From Jaenimonas drosophilae (lineage: Eukaryota > Euglenozoa > Kinetoplastea > Trypanosomatida > Trypanosomatidae): a DNA stretch of 64,000 bases. Position 1 is the first letter of the stretch. Every line of letters starts with the position of its first letter. The stretch is from positions 1-64,000 of the forward strand of contig JASAON010001640.1 of assembly GCA_030849065.1 (NCBI GenBank), written 5' to 3'. Made by a program: the position numbers and the translations under genes. Shown piece after piece: positions 50,801 through 57,470 of this stretch. The notes beneath the pieces are model-generated. The model saw only the letters and a list, made by a program, of their open reading frames with translations. It made no database searches and had not been told where the DNA came from.

Positions 50801-51222
50801 ATGGATTCTAGCACAGCTCGAAGAATATTGATGAATCTCTTGTGCTCCAAGAAAGAGGGTACAATAATGGCAACAACGGATATTCCAATGGATCCCGCCA
50901 ACAGTGCCGCGAAGACACAAACCAATGCGGAATATACACTGTAAGAGAGAGATCCGTAGTTGCGGTCAAACAGCGGACCAGACCATAGGTACACAAAGTA
51001 GCTGACTTCATCGGCTAGTAAATACGTGTACACAAAGATAGGTCCAAAGGCAAAGCCCACGTACTGCAGCAACTGAATGACAAAACCAGCGAAGGTCAAG
51101 TAGATGGGGTAGGGATCAACCTTCTCATTCACGGCACGGAGGGCTTGAAACACGGCTAGCACACTCTTCGACTTCACCATTTCCTGGTGGAAGCTCTTCG
51201 CAGACAGCGCAGAGACGGACAT
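44887..51222 (-). CDS. Giant TmcB/TmcC-like multi-pass membrane protein with C-terminal PAS domain
   Basis: This is a 2111-residue protein. About eight membrane helices occur within residues 40-340. A helical cytosolic region at about 425-545 (FLRAFKIKTGGAVKFPAGQL, then LGWFLYEYCNRTAAVVELL) resembles the TPR-like repeats of Tiny-macrocysts TmcB/TmcC proteins known from Dictyostelium, ciliates and other protists. Four further membrane blocks alternate with long, Ser/Tyr/Asn-rich predicted extracytoplasmic domains: near residues 680-710, 920-990, 1150-1180 plus 1370-1440, and 1610-1700 plus 1880-1910. A PAS domain occupies about 1965-2080 (FRVLEICPHGVVVTDDVGTI, LFANTALLEMMHH). The protein ends about 30 residues later in a basic tail with no kinase or cyclase. 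It is probably a surface or intracellular sensor; ligand and output are unknown. An acceptor AG lies 6-8 nt before the ATG. Confidence 0.85.
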   Translation of the reverse strand: MSVSALSAKSFHQEMVKSKSVLAVFQALRAVNEKVDPYPIYLTFAGFVIQLLQYVGFAFGPIFVYTYLLADEVSYFVYLWSGPLFDRNYGSLSYSVYSALVCVFAALLAGSIGISVVAIIVPSFLEHKRFINILRAVLESIGGWLYIPLLHLFLGGMSCHNGSISSFPDETCGQTLRYVNIAVGILGILCTCVIAVAMCWVYDLSGDSQHLLGRAHGYFDLVFVLAKTVLCVFLHILIPQDEPTVFAFLVVAVSLLLFGLLVVVMPFYKNQTSAIFCAIFTITAFLALLNAFENINVKYFKTSSCSARCFLALSLAPFVGLLGYACATIRVNPDFQNRIGTLQMFGISSEHVARFPLPRTFTIRDLGLVSPGLRAVDKDLIQEMTIEETSPNSNSVTGDVPMTEEPLPEEDELAVMRKHRAEFFVPYLQMMHLPTDAEVATRFLRAFKIKTGGAVKFPAGQLNYALRMYFKAVVYFKQSGYVTVCLGWFLYEYCNRTAAVVELLNDMERRRHVSNDYVIMFKAFRLAVSAKEALGYRDATHLLSLQRARVHHRQVLATTVSFWDALLQERDRVTLIMINDELSYQRHAAMAEYRLALSTSQDDRSTLYSISEFVEDVFNEKEIAHELRVSIDEIELQKKSRMLRGAQPKSRQKISHLDFDDILSAIQIDTVATNSTHKFEKRVFLGLLYLAVVLSWLASASMLILAVIMMKHAERSRNAVHEIKNTAANGYLVIYLTEVLGIFSLTNSCTTNTSCGSDASYLDLLQNISAAEMAMRISHNLATYGKYGPSFGASPYKYVTEGLLPVGFYPSGADFTAGTFSCSGCSASRLYQKLLSTLNMDSDPMPEWIASSTVSAYVTTMVNRMQHSMTYDHYMQFITDGGAEVFLKGSDVYANVTVSNVTDIKNSIVVGLIVSVLVLVLAVGFGVTVFFVNLEWMAKGRVLVVGLFTVIPVLFLQQLRDQTQNRLDAFEVSGDSRETDMQLGLQESDDDDVMDHTVEEMSPDNLATHNSHIPTLLQMKPHRSCFKQLNSMVLDVSGRHKSVRFQLTQRDLADRPKQRLLEPKLAVDQEGKDIVADFEKSLAEIDSEMKEETQNERQRRDTNTEHRVNTSYRVQWSRIKSRLSAWNTSIPLFQLLFSGVLIPLLLITSIVAVVLSGMLHHSNAKVLPTEQSSLNELTTLYTYVSAFQRFDIDVSVFCNFFYVTASDSIAAYAFQSQRYKYLIRRLQEQSDVSILEIVPNAVTLSTMILRPVVTDIIYAVLAARAASALNEYNLSAQPYFATFSYGEGESNSVSLSNVYPSAFELPQQYEIPALENFSDDATTMLEQVQSMHRRARFYADETNIQNSLMGAATQALDTMMETLNGYKKTSIGYFIGVFVCVAAVIVGCGVGIILAYKFNHSRAVRIFLSVALAFALVTLIMAIVAYEYQFWKKLDASEAFSSVGTITEYQTKQFLRLTYIEQYINSPTYATLHAIYPSISGGSSSASSDLTGLAADYATIQDVAMFLAYAGRAKIANPAAPIDQLTPGAPFISSYNYASEPNYLQDSMTYANDHPTLMYSNPQADLTAHTGEELLQMARFAVFGLRGSTYYTNLMDSIESTFTTVASDYSSKMKSGDDKELGLLIATIILACLVVVCLLGATAHPLVLLVISMAEGKNSKLVRATMTVSYWELFRLVIIAASCCVAFGVVQFVLILVPLPTSREASDITLHSSARIEEIQHSMATALYGYHAVYAQSAALAITAFSQLSKSISVLQSCREFLYYSSTASSGGYAHIASLNDDQRNLLFTATTTGGMSMDKVYMNWIATLQQLANFQPEMYISTPVPTAPAKNLYSITDDQQQQISDALDTLQSMYYDLLNVLEESSSLYSNSISSAVHKSLAPAIIFFILSAGGGVIAMVYILPSLSRRMSKEEEEIGLLLKTIPKAVHDAVPSISLYVGSGQLDEDAEDAKSRFTLSPQAKEFLEQWQQTEPQDAGMEIFRVLEICPHGVVVTDDVGTILFANTALLEMMHHDTLKGKSISVMMEPTIAEVHGELMARYIRNPRPTGPQTLDVMAYTKDGEALHVVNVLGDAPSRSRQRYFISEIHRFSAHGSTRDRKRRSSNPVKDSKN

Positions 51223-51705
51223 GATGAGCTTCGTTCAACAATTACAGCACCAAAAAGATAGAAAAAGACGGTGGTTCTCGTGAACCAAATGAATCAACTA
51301 TACAAACCAGGAGGGTGGGTGAAGGACCTTCGTCACAGTGCACTGGTGAGGTGCAGCTCCACCCGCAACCAAGTGGGGGATCACTAAGGCGGCTTCTCTT
51401 TCTTGCTAGCGCGAAGTGGTGGTCCTGACAACACAGCTCAGAACCACGGCAGAAAAAGAAGTAGAACTATTTTTTTTTGAAAAATAAAGACAATGAGGAA
51501 AAAAAAGATATTTCATTGAGACGCACTCGTGCTTCATCACACGGCAAACAACAACAACAACAATACCATCAGTAGCAAACAAACAGTTCAAATGGTGTGG
51601 CACACCAAAACGCACCAAGAAACCGCACTCTGGGACAGAGACCACAAAGTGGCAACAGTGAGTGATTCCTCCATGCACATCAGGCGTGCTCTCTCTCTCT
51701 CTCTC
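51223..51705. other. Intergenic region upstream of the PAS receptor gene
   Basis: About 0.48 kb. On the minus strand it carries TCTTTTTCTATCTTTTTGG then GAACGAAG (AG at 51230-51229), a candidate acceptor for the receptor mRNA. An (AAC)n-like stretch occurs near 51548-51565 and a CT run at 51689-51707. No gene was seen. Confidence 0.45.
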
Positions 51706-51707
51706 TC
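51689..51707. repeat. CT dinucleotide microsatellite abutting a stop codon
   Basis: About nine CT units on the plus strand read GA on the mRNA. The repeat overlaps the TGA stop codon (51708-51706) of the gene to its right, so slippage here alters only the 3' UTR. Confidence 0.65.
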
Positions 51708-54009
51708 ACTCAAGCCCCATAACGTACCTTTCGGCAAGAGAAGGGTCGAGCTGTACTCTCGTGCGGAAGTGGTGATCCGTCTCCATCCGACTCCGTAGCA
51801 GGTCAATCTTCTGCGCACGTTCCACCAACTCCAGCTGTTGCTCCTTCCGCTTACGCTGCTCCACTGCCCGCGTGTACAGCTCATCACAGGCATGCTGCGT
51901 GGAGCGAGCCTGGCCAGGAAGGGAGTCATTCACACGGGGCGTGAAGGTACACCCAGCCATCTCCTTTGCCCGCCGCTTCTCCTCACGCTTGCCTGCATCC
52001 ACGGCACCAAAGTGGCTCAGCCGCTCCGCCGCTTCACAGATTTCTGCACGTTCCTTTTCACTTGTCTTCAACAGCTTCATGGCTTCTTTTTCACCACCAA
52101 CTGCCACAGCTTGACGAATTTGTTCCCGAGCAACGTGCTCGCGCTCCTCCACCGTTCGTCTCGAAACCGCACCACGTGCGTAGACCTGTTGATGCCGCAT
52201 CTGTGCCTCTAGGCGGACGACCATCCAATCTTCCCACTCTTGATGCTGCCGGGCCGCCTCCGCACGCTGACGTTGCTCTTCCTGACGTTGCATCAGCCCA
52301 ATCCCCATCGTGTATAATCGATCATGCACGGGAGGGTCATCATGGGCGGGGCGTCTTTGACGAGGCCGCGGAGATTTGGACTTCTCTCTGGGCGAAGGGT
52401 GTGCCGTTTCAGGTTGCTGCGGACGTTTGTTGTACAGCCGATTGTACACGCAGTCCCGCCTCTGAAGTTGCTGCTTCTCCCTCCGCCGCCGACGAATCTC
52501 TCGTTGAGCCTCTTGTTGGAGCACACCTCGGACCACCTTTTGACGCATCTCCTTCAGATAGTCATACTGCCGGCTCCACTCCGCACGCTGTTCTGATTGC
52601 CTTGTGTTGTTGGCATGGTACAGACGCCTCCAGTACTCCCTGCTATCTTTATCGCGACACAGCTCCTCGTCATGACGTTGGATTCGTGTGCCGAGTGCCA
52701 CCACCTTCGCATCAATTTCGTGAAGCAGCTGCATCTCTCCCTCAGAGAGCGGGACGGTTGGACTTGGCAGATTGGTCCAGCTACGCAGGGTCTCGTCGTC
52801 GTCCACATCAGCACCATCATCATCGCTAGAGGGGTTGAGGGAAGCTTCGCTGCGGCGAATCCCGTCCAACACCTCATCGCTGTGTGTTTGTGAAGAAAGC
52901 ATCGGTGGCGACTGTACCCCACGGCTTGGTTCATCTGAAACGTCAATTGTTCGAACGGTGTTGGTTGCGCCACCACTTGGATCGGTGATGGCAACGTCCT
53001 CCCCACCGACAACCTCCTCGGAGTGTTCATCACTCTCAAAGCAAATGGATGCGCTGTGTACAGAGCTCGGTGACACCTCATCAGAGAGTGGTGAGCGAAC
53101 GCTTGACTGTGCACCCCCGGCACGTTCATCTTCACCACGGGTGTCCTGCATCATCATTCGAGATAGCTCCGCCTGCCGTATCAGACGAGCCTGATGAAAC
53201 AAAGACGTCTGTGCCGCGGGGTTGGCACAACTCTGTGGTGCAGCTTTGGGAGGTCTGCTCAGTGCGTAGCTCTCCACAATGACACTTCGTACGTCATCCC
53301 TACACTTCTTCAAGAGCTCACTGTACTGCCGCCCACGTCGATGAGCAAGGCTTGCATCTTCCTCCGTGGGTGAAGGTGGTGGCGCACACCAGCTTGTTCT
53401 AGCAGACTTCGGGGCTGAAATGAGCTTTGGGGCTGCAGGCGGTGGCTGTGCTGTTGATGTTGGGACGAGCTTCTCAACGCTCACGAGTTGGGGCGGGCCC
53501 CTACCGCTCTCCTCCATGGATCCACCGACCACACTACTGCTGCCACTGTTGCTGAGATCAATGGAGAGTGATGGACTCATCTCCAGGACCCCAGCAGAAC
53601 TACTCTTTGGAGTACACGGCAGTGACGGCTGCAATCTCTCAGAGGTTGGCGTGACAACAGCATCCGCAAACAGGGACCGATTCACAGCACTGGAAGGAAG
53701 TGACGACGTGTGATGCAGCGAGTGTTGTACGTCTGTCTGTTCGCTCGAAATGCGAAGGTTCGACACGGCGCTTGCCTGTGCCGTCGTCGGTGCGGCAACG
53801 GACAACTGCGCCGAAGATCGTGGTGTGGCCTTGCTACGTGGCTGACTTGTCTTTTTGGATTCTTGTTGTCTCCGAGATGAGGTTGTGGAGCGCGGAGCCG
53901 CATCTCCTGAAGGAGCTGTTGCGCCCGATGCACTGCCGCTCTCACTGTTCTTTTTCGACTTGCCGGTCACTCTATTCTTTATGGACTTGAAGAAGGACAA
54001 GAAACCCAT
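51706..54009 (-). CDS. Hypothetical basic coiled-coil protein
   Basis: This is a 767-residue protein. The N-terminus (GFLSFFKSIKNRVTGKSKKN) could form an amphipathic basic membrane-binding helix. Residues about 25-420 are Ser/Pro/Thr-rich low complexity. From about 430 a highly charged Arg/Glu/Gln-rich helical region dominates (ALGTRIQRHDEELCRDKDSR; QEAQREIRRRRREKQQLQRR). Near 690 the short motif CTFTPRVNDS occurs. The F-x-P-x-(I/V)-N form is common in kinetoplastid cytoskeletal or flagellar coiled-coil proteins (recollection). No enzyme domain was recognised. The ATG at 54009 is the first in frame. Confidence 0.75.
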   Translation of the reverse strand: MGFLSFFKSIKNRVTGKSKKNSESGSASGATAPSGDAAPRSTTSSRRQQESKKTSQPRSKATPRSSAQLSVAAPTTAQASAVSNLRISSEQTDVQHSLHHTSSLPSSAVNRSLFADAVVTPTSERLQPSLPCTPKSSSAGVLEMSPSLSIDLSNSGSSSVVGGSMEESGRGPPQLVSVEKLVPTSTAQPPPAAPKLISAPKSARTSWCAPPPSPTEEDASLAHRRGRQYSELLKKCRDDVRSVIVESYALSRPPKAAPQSCANPAAQTSLFHQARLIRQAELSRMMMQDTRGEDERAGGAQSSVRSPLSDEVSPSSVHSASICFESDEHSEEVVGGEDVAITDPSGGATNTVRTIDVSDEPSRGVQSPPMLSSQTHSDEVLDGIRRSEASLNPSSDDDGADVDDDETLRSWTNLPSPTVPLSEGEMQLLHEIDAKVVALGTRIQRHDEELCRDKDSREYWRRLYHANNTRQSEQRAEWSRQYDYLKEMRQKVVRGVLQQEAQREIRRRRREKQQLQRRDCVYNRLYNKRPQQPETAHPSPREKSKSPRPRQRRPAHDDPPVHDRLYTMGIGLMQRQEEQRQRAEAARQHQEWEDWMVVRLEAQMRHQQVYARGAVSRRTVEEREHVAREQIRQAVAVGGEKEAMKLLKTSEKERAEICEAAERLSHFGAVDAGKREEKRRAKEMAGCTFTPRVNDSLPGQARSTQHACDELYTRAVEQRKRKEQQLELVERAQKIDLLRSRMETDHHFRTRVQLDPSLAERYVMGLE

Positions 54010-54289
54010 GTGGTTGTGTATAAATCTAGTCTAGTCTAACTAATCTGGTCACACACAGGAACAACGTGGTTCATCCAGACCTCAGTCACCTGCTTCACAA
54101 TGTCAGCGCCTACCGTTACAACAAGCACAATGAAACAGAAGAAAAATATGAAAAACTTAATCGTAACAAGAATTTGAAGGACCCTTCTTCACCACTCATG
54201 CAAAAGCACGTGGAGCAGACTTTGTGTGTTGTTGTTGTTGTATTACGGCATTACACGTTGGATTTAATGAACGAGCAACGGTCGTTCCT
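54010..54289. other. Short intergenic region
   Basis: About 0.28 kb between the XRN-like stop and the coiled-coil protein start, with a TTG-rich stretch near 54226-54242. No gene was seen. Confidence 0.4.
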
Positions 54290-56740
54290 TCAGGCACTGT
54301 TGGGCTGCGAGGCTTGCTGTTGTTGTTGCTGTTGCTGCAACCTCTGGCGCTCCTTCTTGCCTGGCCGTTTCTTGGCCGTAGCGCCATCCTTGGTCTTGTC
54401 CTGCTCCCCTGCCGTCTCTGAGCGGCTCATCTTCTCTCCCTTCTTGTCAGAACCTTCCTCTGGGCGCGAGCGCTTGGCGGAGGCCGCCGCACGCCGTGCC
54501 TCCTTCATCAAGTCGCGCTCCCGCACCTCGCCGGACACCGGGGTAGGCCGCTCCACCGCATCGTAGTCGAAGGAAAGGCCCAGCGCAGCCATCAGGTGGG
54601 ATTTTTCAGCGGAGGAGGAGGAGGAGTTGTTGGATTGGGTCGGCTTGGCCATCTCCGCCACGGGTGTCATGCGTCGAAGCTCAAAACTGTACACCAAACG
54701 TCCAGAAGAGTTGCTGTTCTGCTGCTCCCCCTCCGTCGGCAGTGGGCCCGTGACGAGCTGGCCTGTGGCTGGTGAGAGAAACACACCCGTCGAGCCAAGC
54801 TCCCGCAGCTCGCCAACAGACATGGCGACGCTGCGGCGCCACGTGCCAACCATAGCGGAGAAGATATCCTGGCCCACGGTACCAATGTGGTGTGCCCTGG
54901 CGTACTGCTTAATCTGTGCGGAGAGGGTCTCTGAGCGGGTGTTGGGAGCCGGCCGAGTGGGACGAGCACCGGGCTTGCCCAGAAGCTGCTCCAGCCGGAT
55001 CGTTCGCGCACCAGCGCCGCGGACCGCCCACGAGGACGAGCTCGACGGTGCGACGAGGGCCTCGCCCACACTCAGCTGGAGTTGTTGTTGGCTGCGGGAT
55101 GCCGCCACACCCTCAGTGGCCTGGTTAGTTTCCTCGTTCGCCACCTTGCCAGGTTGGGAGGCGTGCTGAAGCTGCTCAGGAGTGGCAACACCCTGGAGAG
55201 GAAAGCGGCAGCGGATGAACGGCTGCTGGCCCAATACCCACATCATAGATGCCAAGCTTGGGGCGGCAATGTCTGCCCCCTCGCTCAGCGCTCGCATGTC
55301 AAGTGAGCTGTCACGGAGAGCGGCCTCGGTGCTCATGTTGCAGCCCACGAGGTACCGAACGACGGCGTAGAGAGCGTGGGAGATGTAGGTCATGGCACGC
55401 TCCTGCTCCTCCTCGACAGGAGGCCGCGTTTGCGCATCGGCGTAGTGAACGCTATCAATAATGGCCTGAAGAAAGGAGCAGTTAAGACTGATGCTGGCTT
55501 GGTCATCGCGGAAGGGAACGCGGTGTGTTGTGGAGAGCTCCGAGGAGAGGGAGACCAGGCGACGGCCGGATTGGCGCGTGGCGTCGGTGCCATCGTTGTA
55601 CTTCAGCTTGCAGTAGGTCTGCCAGCACGAGGCGATGTCCACCTTCGTCACTCCACGCATCAGCGGTGGGACGTTGGCGCCATTCCCCATAACCACAACG
55701 AACAGGAAGACCAAATCCACACAGCTGCTCTGCGTCAGATCTCCGGCAGCGAGCTCGTACTCACCCAAGGAGGGAGAAACGGACGCCGACGTCACGGTGG
55801 TGCTCGGCTCCACCGACACTTGTGTTGCCGCGCTGGTGGAGATGGTTGGCTTGGCTTCTTCATCTTGATCCTCATCACTGTCTGTTAGCTCAATGCGCAC
55901 ACCCGTTGCCACCATGGGACCGTCTTGCTTCTTGCGTCGAACAACGCCGGTGTCAGGCTCCTTTGGGGGCTCTACTGCAGCTATTCTGACGGGTGCCTCT
56001 TGTGGTGGTGGTGGTGGTGGTGGCTGACGTGGCCGCGTCGTCTGTGGCGCCATATGGGGTGCCTCCGTGGACTCAGACTTGGTGCGCACGAGTGCATCCA
56101 CGCACACAGCCACGTAGGCAAGTACGGGGGTCAGACGCAGTAGTCCCATTTCAAACATGGTGTCGTGCAGGTTCGTGGCGATGGTCACCTGCTGTGGCGC
56201 AGGACCACACAGTGCGCCGCACACAACATCGGAGTCTTCAGACACGAAGAGAAAGGACGGCAGGGCGGCATCGTTGGTGGCCAAGGAAGCGGCCATGATG
56301 TTGCGGTGGAGGTCCAGCATCTTGTAGTCTGCCTCACCCGCCACGTGGCGGCCACTCATGACCACCATGGGCGCCGTGAAGGATGACCCGCCAGACTCAC
56401 GCTCCAGCTTCTGATAATAATCAATGAGCTTTACGCACAGACGCTGCACCTTGACGTCCAGATCGCCAACCATCACTAAAGACTGGCGTTGATGGCGGGA
56501 GGTTCCGCTACGATCGCGTTGGGCGTCCACAGCGAAGATGAGCGCCCGCTTTGCCATCACGTGTGGGTGGCACAAGAAGGTGAAGAGCGCATCAAATCCC
56601 ACCGTCTTGTCCGCATTGGTGGCGTCAACGAGAACATAATCGTAGGCGGAGGTTGCGCTCCCCGCAGAAACTTGGGGAAGGCGGCACAGCGCACCAGGTG
56701 AGGTGCGCGCCACATACTTCAAGAAATCTGGCACTCCCAT
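54290..56740 (-). CDS. Divergent XRN/FEN-like 5'-3' nuclease-fold protein
   Basis: This is an 816-residue protein. The N-terminus GVPDFLKYVARTSPG parallels the MGVPxF start of XRN 5'-3' exoribonucleases. The acidic motifs align in order: VLVDATN (Asp39), AVDAQRDRS (Asp72), AGEADYKMLD (Glu136, Asp138) and SEDSDVVCGALC (Asp169, Asp171). Then, after a Pro/Arg-rich insertion of about 140 residues, comes VVMGNGANVPPLM near 351. In active XRN and FEN enzymes this last motif reads GND; here the Asp is Gly, so one metal ligand seems missing. The C-terminal 250 residues are low complexity and end in a poly-Gln run. Kinetoplastids have several XRN paralogues; this one is divergent and may have reduced or altered activity. 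It is probably nuclear or cytosolic RNA metabolism. Confidence 0.78.
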   Translation of the reverse strand: MGVPDFLKYVARTSPGALCRLPQVSAGSATSAYDYVLVDATNADKTVGFDALFTFLCHPHVMAKRALIFAVDAQRDRSGTSRHQRQSLVMVGDLDVKVQRLCVKLIDYYQKLERESGGSSFTAPMVVMSGRHVAGEADYKMLDLHRNIMAASLATNDAALPSFLFVSEDSDVVCGALCGPAPQQVTIATNLHDTMFEMGLLRLTPVLAYVAVCVDALVRTKSESTEAPHMAPQTTRPRQPPPPPPPQEAPVRIAAVEPPKEPDTGVVRRKKQDGPMVATGVRIELTDSDEDQDEEAKPTISTSAATQVSVEPSTTVTSASVSPSLGEYELAAGDLTQSSCVDLVFLFVVVMGNGANVPPLMRGVTKVDIASCWQTYCKLKYNDGTDATRQSGRRLVSLSSELSTTHRVPFRDDQASISLNCSFLQAIIDSVHYADAQTRPPVEEEQERAMTYISHALYAVVRYLVGCNMSTEAALRDSSLDMRALSEGADIAAPSLASMMWVLGQQPFIRCRFPLQGVATPEQLQHASQPGKVANEETNQATEGVAASRSQQQLQLSVGEALVAPSSSSSWAVRGAGARTIRLEQLLGKPGARPTRPAPNTRSETLSAQIKQYARAHHIGTVGQDIFSAMVGTWRRSVAMSVGELRELGSTGVFLSPATGQLVTGPLPTEGEQQNSNSSGRLVYSFELRRMTPVAEMAKPTQSNNSSSSSAEKSHLMAALGLSFDYDAVERPTPVSGEVRERDLMKEARRAAASAKRSRPEEGSDKKGEKMSRSETAGEQDKTKDGATAKKRPGKKERQRLQQQQQQQQASQPNSA

Positions 56741-57032
56741 CGTATTACCTGAAACAAATGGGGCCTTGTTTGGCTGTGTGAATCACACATAGATTAAGAA
56801 GAAGGAGGAAACAATGAGATGACGCACAAGGTGCTGCAGGACAATATCGTACCTCAGTTTGATGATCATGAGGAATGCGCTTCCTCTAACCTGTTTCTTC
56901 TTCTGTGAAGCAACATAACCACGCGCACACACACTCTTGCCACATAAGCAGCTTCGTTCTTTTTTTCATGGGTATGGTGGAGACTAAGTAGGTATGTGTA
57001 GGATAATGATGATTGGGAGAGAGGGAGGCCTC

Positions 57033-57470
57033 TTAATCTGCCCCGCCCGCCTCCTTCACCGTCTCCAACTCCTGCTCGAGCTGCTTAAATTTGAGCCCCA
57101 GCTCATTCTGAAGGCTCTGATGCACGTCCATCTGCCCACTTCCCTCGACGTTCTGGAGCAGAGCGTGCCACCGCTCCATGGTTTCCTTTGTCTTGGCGAT
57201 GGCGTCTTCCATATCCTCACTATAGTAGGTGGTGCCAATACTCTCGTGGGCGTCTGAGATAAGCTCCCTCGCCTCACCAAAGTCCTCCATCAACTGACGG
57301 ACCTCCATTCCGACATCCAGTGCTGCCGTGCTCGTGTAGCGGCAGGGAACAAAGGGGGCGCCGTACGCCAGTGGCTGGCAGGAGCCAACGAGGACGCCAA
57401 GCGGCAACAGACGGGTGAGGCACGTCGGCCTCCCACCGGCGAAACATACACGTCGAAGTGCGTGCTGCAT
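57033..57470 (-). CDS. Small hypothetical protein, predicted mitochondrial
   Basis: This is a 145-residue protein. The first 45-48 residues (QHALRRVCFAGGRPTCLTRL and on, to PCRYTSTAA) are basic, hydroxylated and free of acids, a convincing mitochondrial presequence with a possible cleavage near CRYTS. The mature part is an acidic, all-helical domain with heptad-like hydrophobics (MEVRQLMEDFGEARELISDA; LKFKQLEQELETVKEA) and the motif ESIGTTYYSEDMEDA. No family was assigned. The small helical matrix type would suit a complex subunit or assembly factor, but that is a guess. Confidence 0.7.
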   Translation of the reverse strand: MQHALRRVCFAGGRPTCLTRLLPLGVLVGSCQPLAYGAPFVPCRYTSTAALDVGMEVRQLMEDFGEARELISDAHESIGTTYYSEDMEDAIAKTKETMERWHALLQNVEGSGQMDVHQSLQNELGLKFKQLEQELETVKEAGGAD

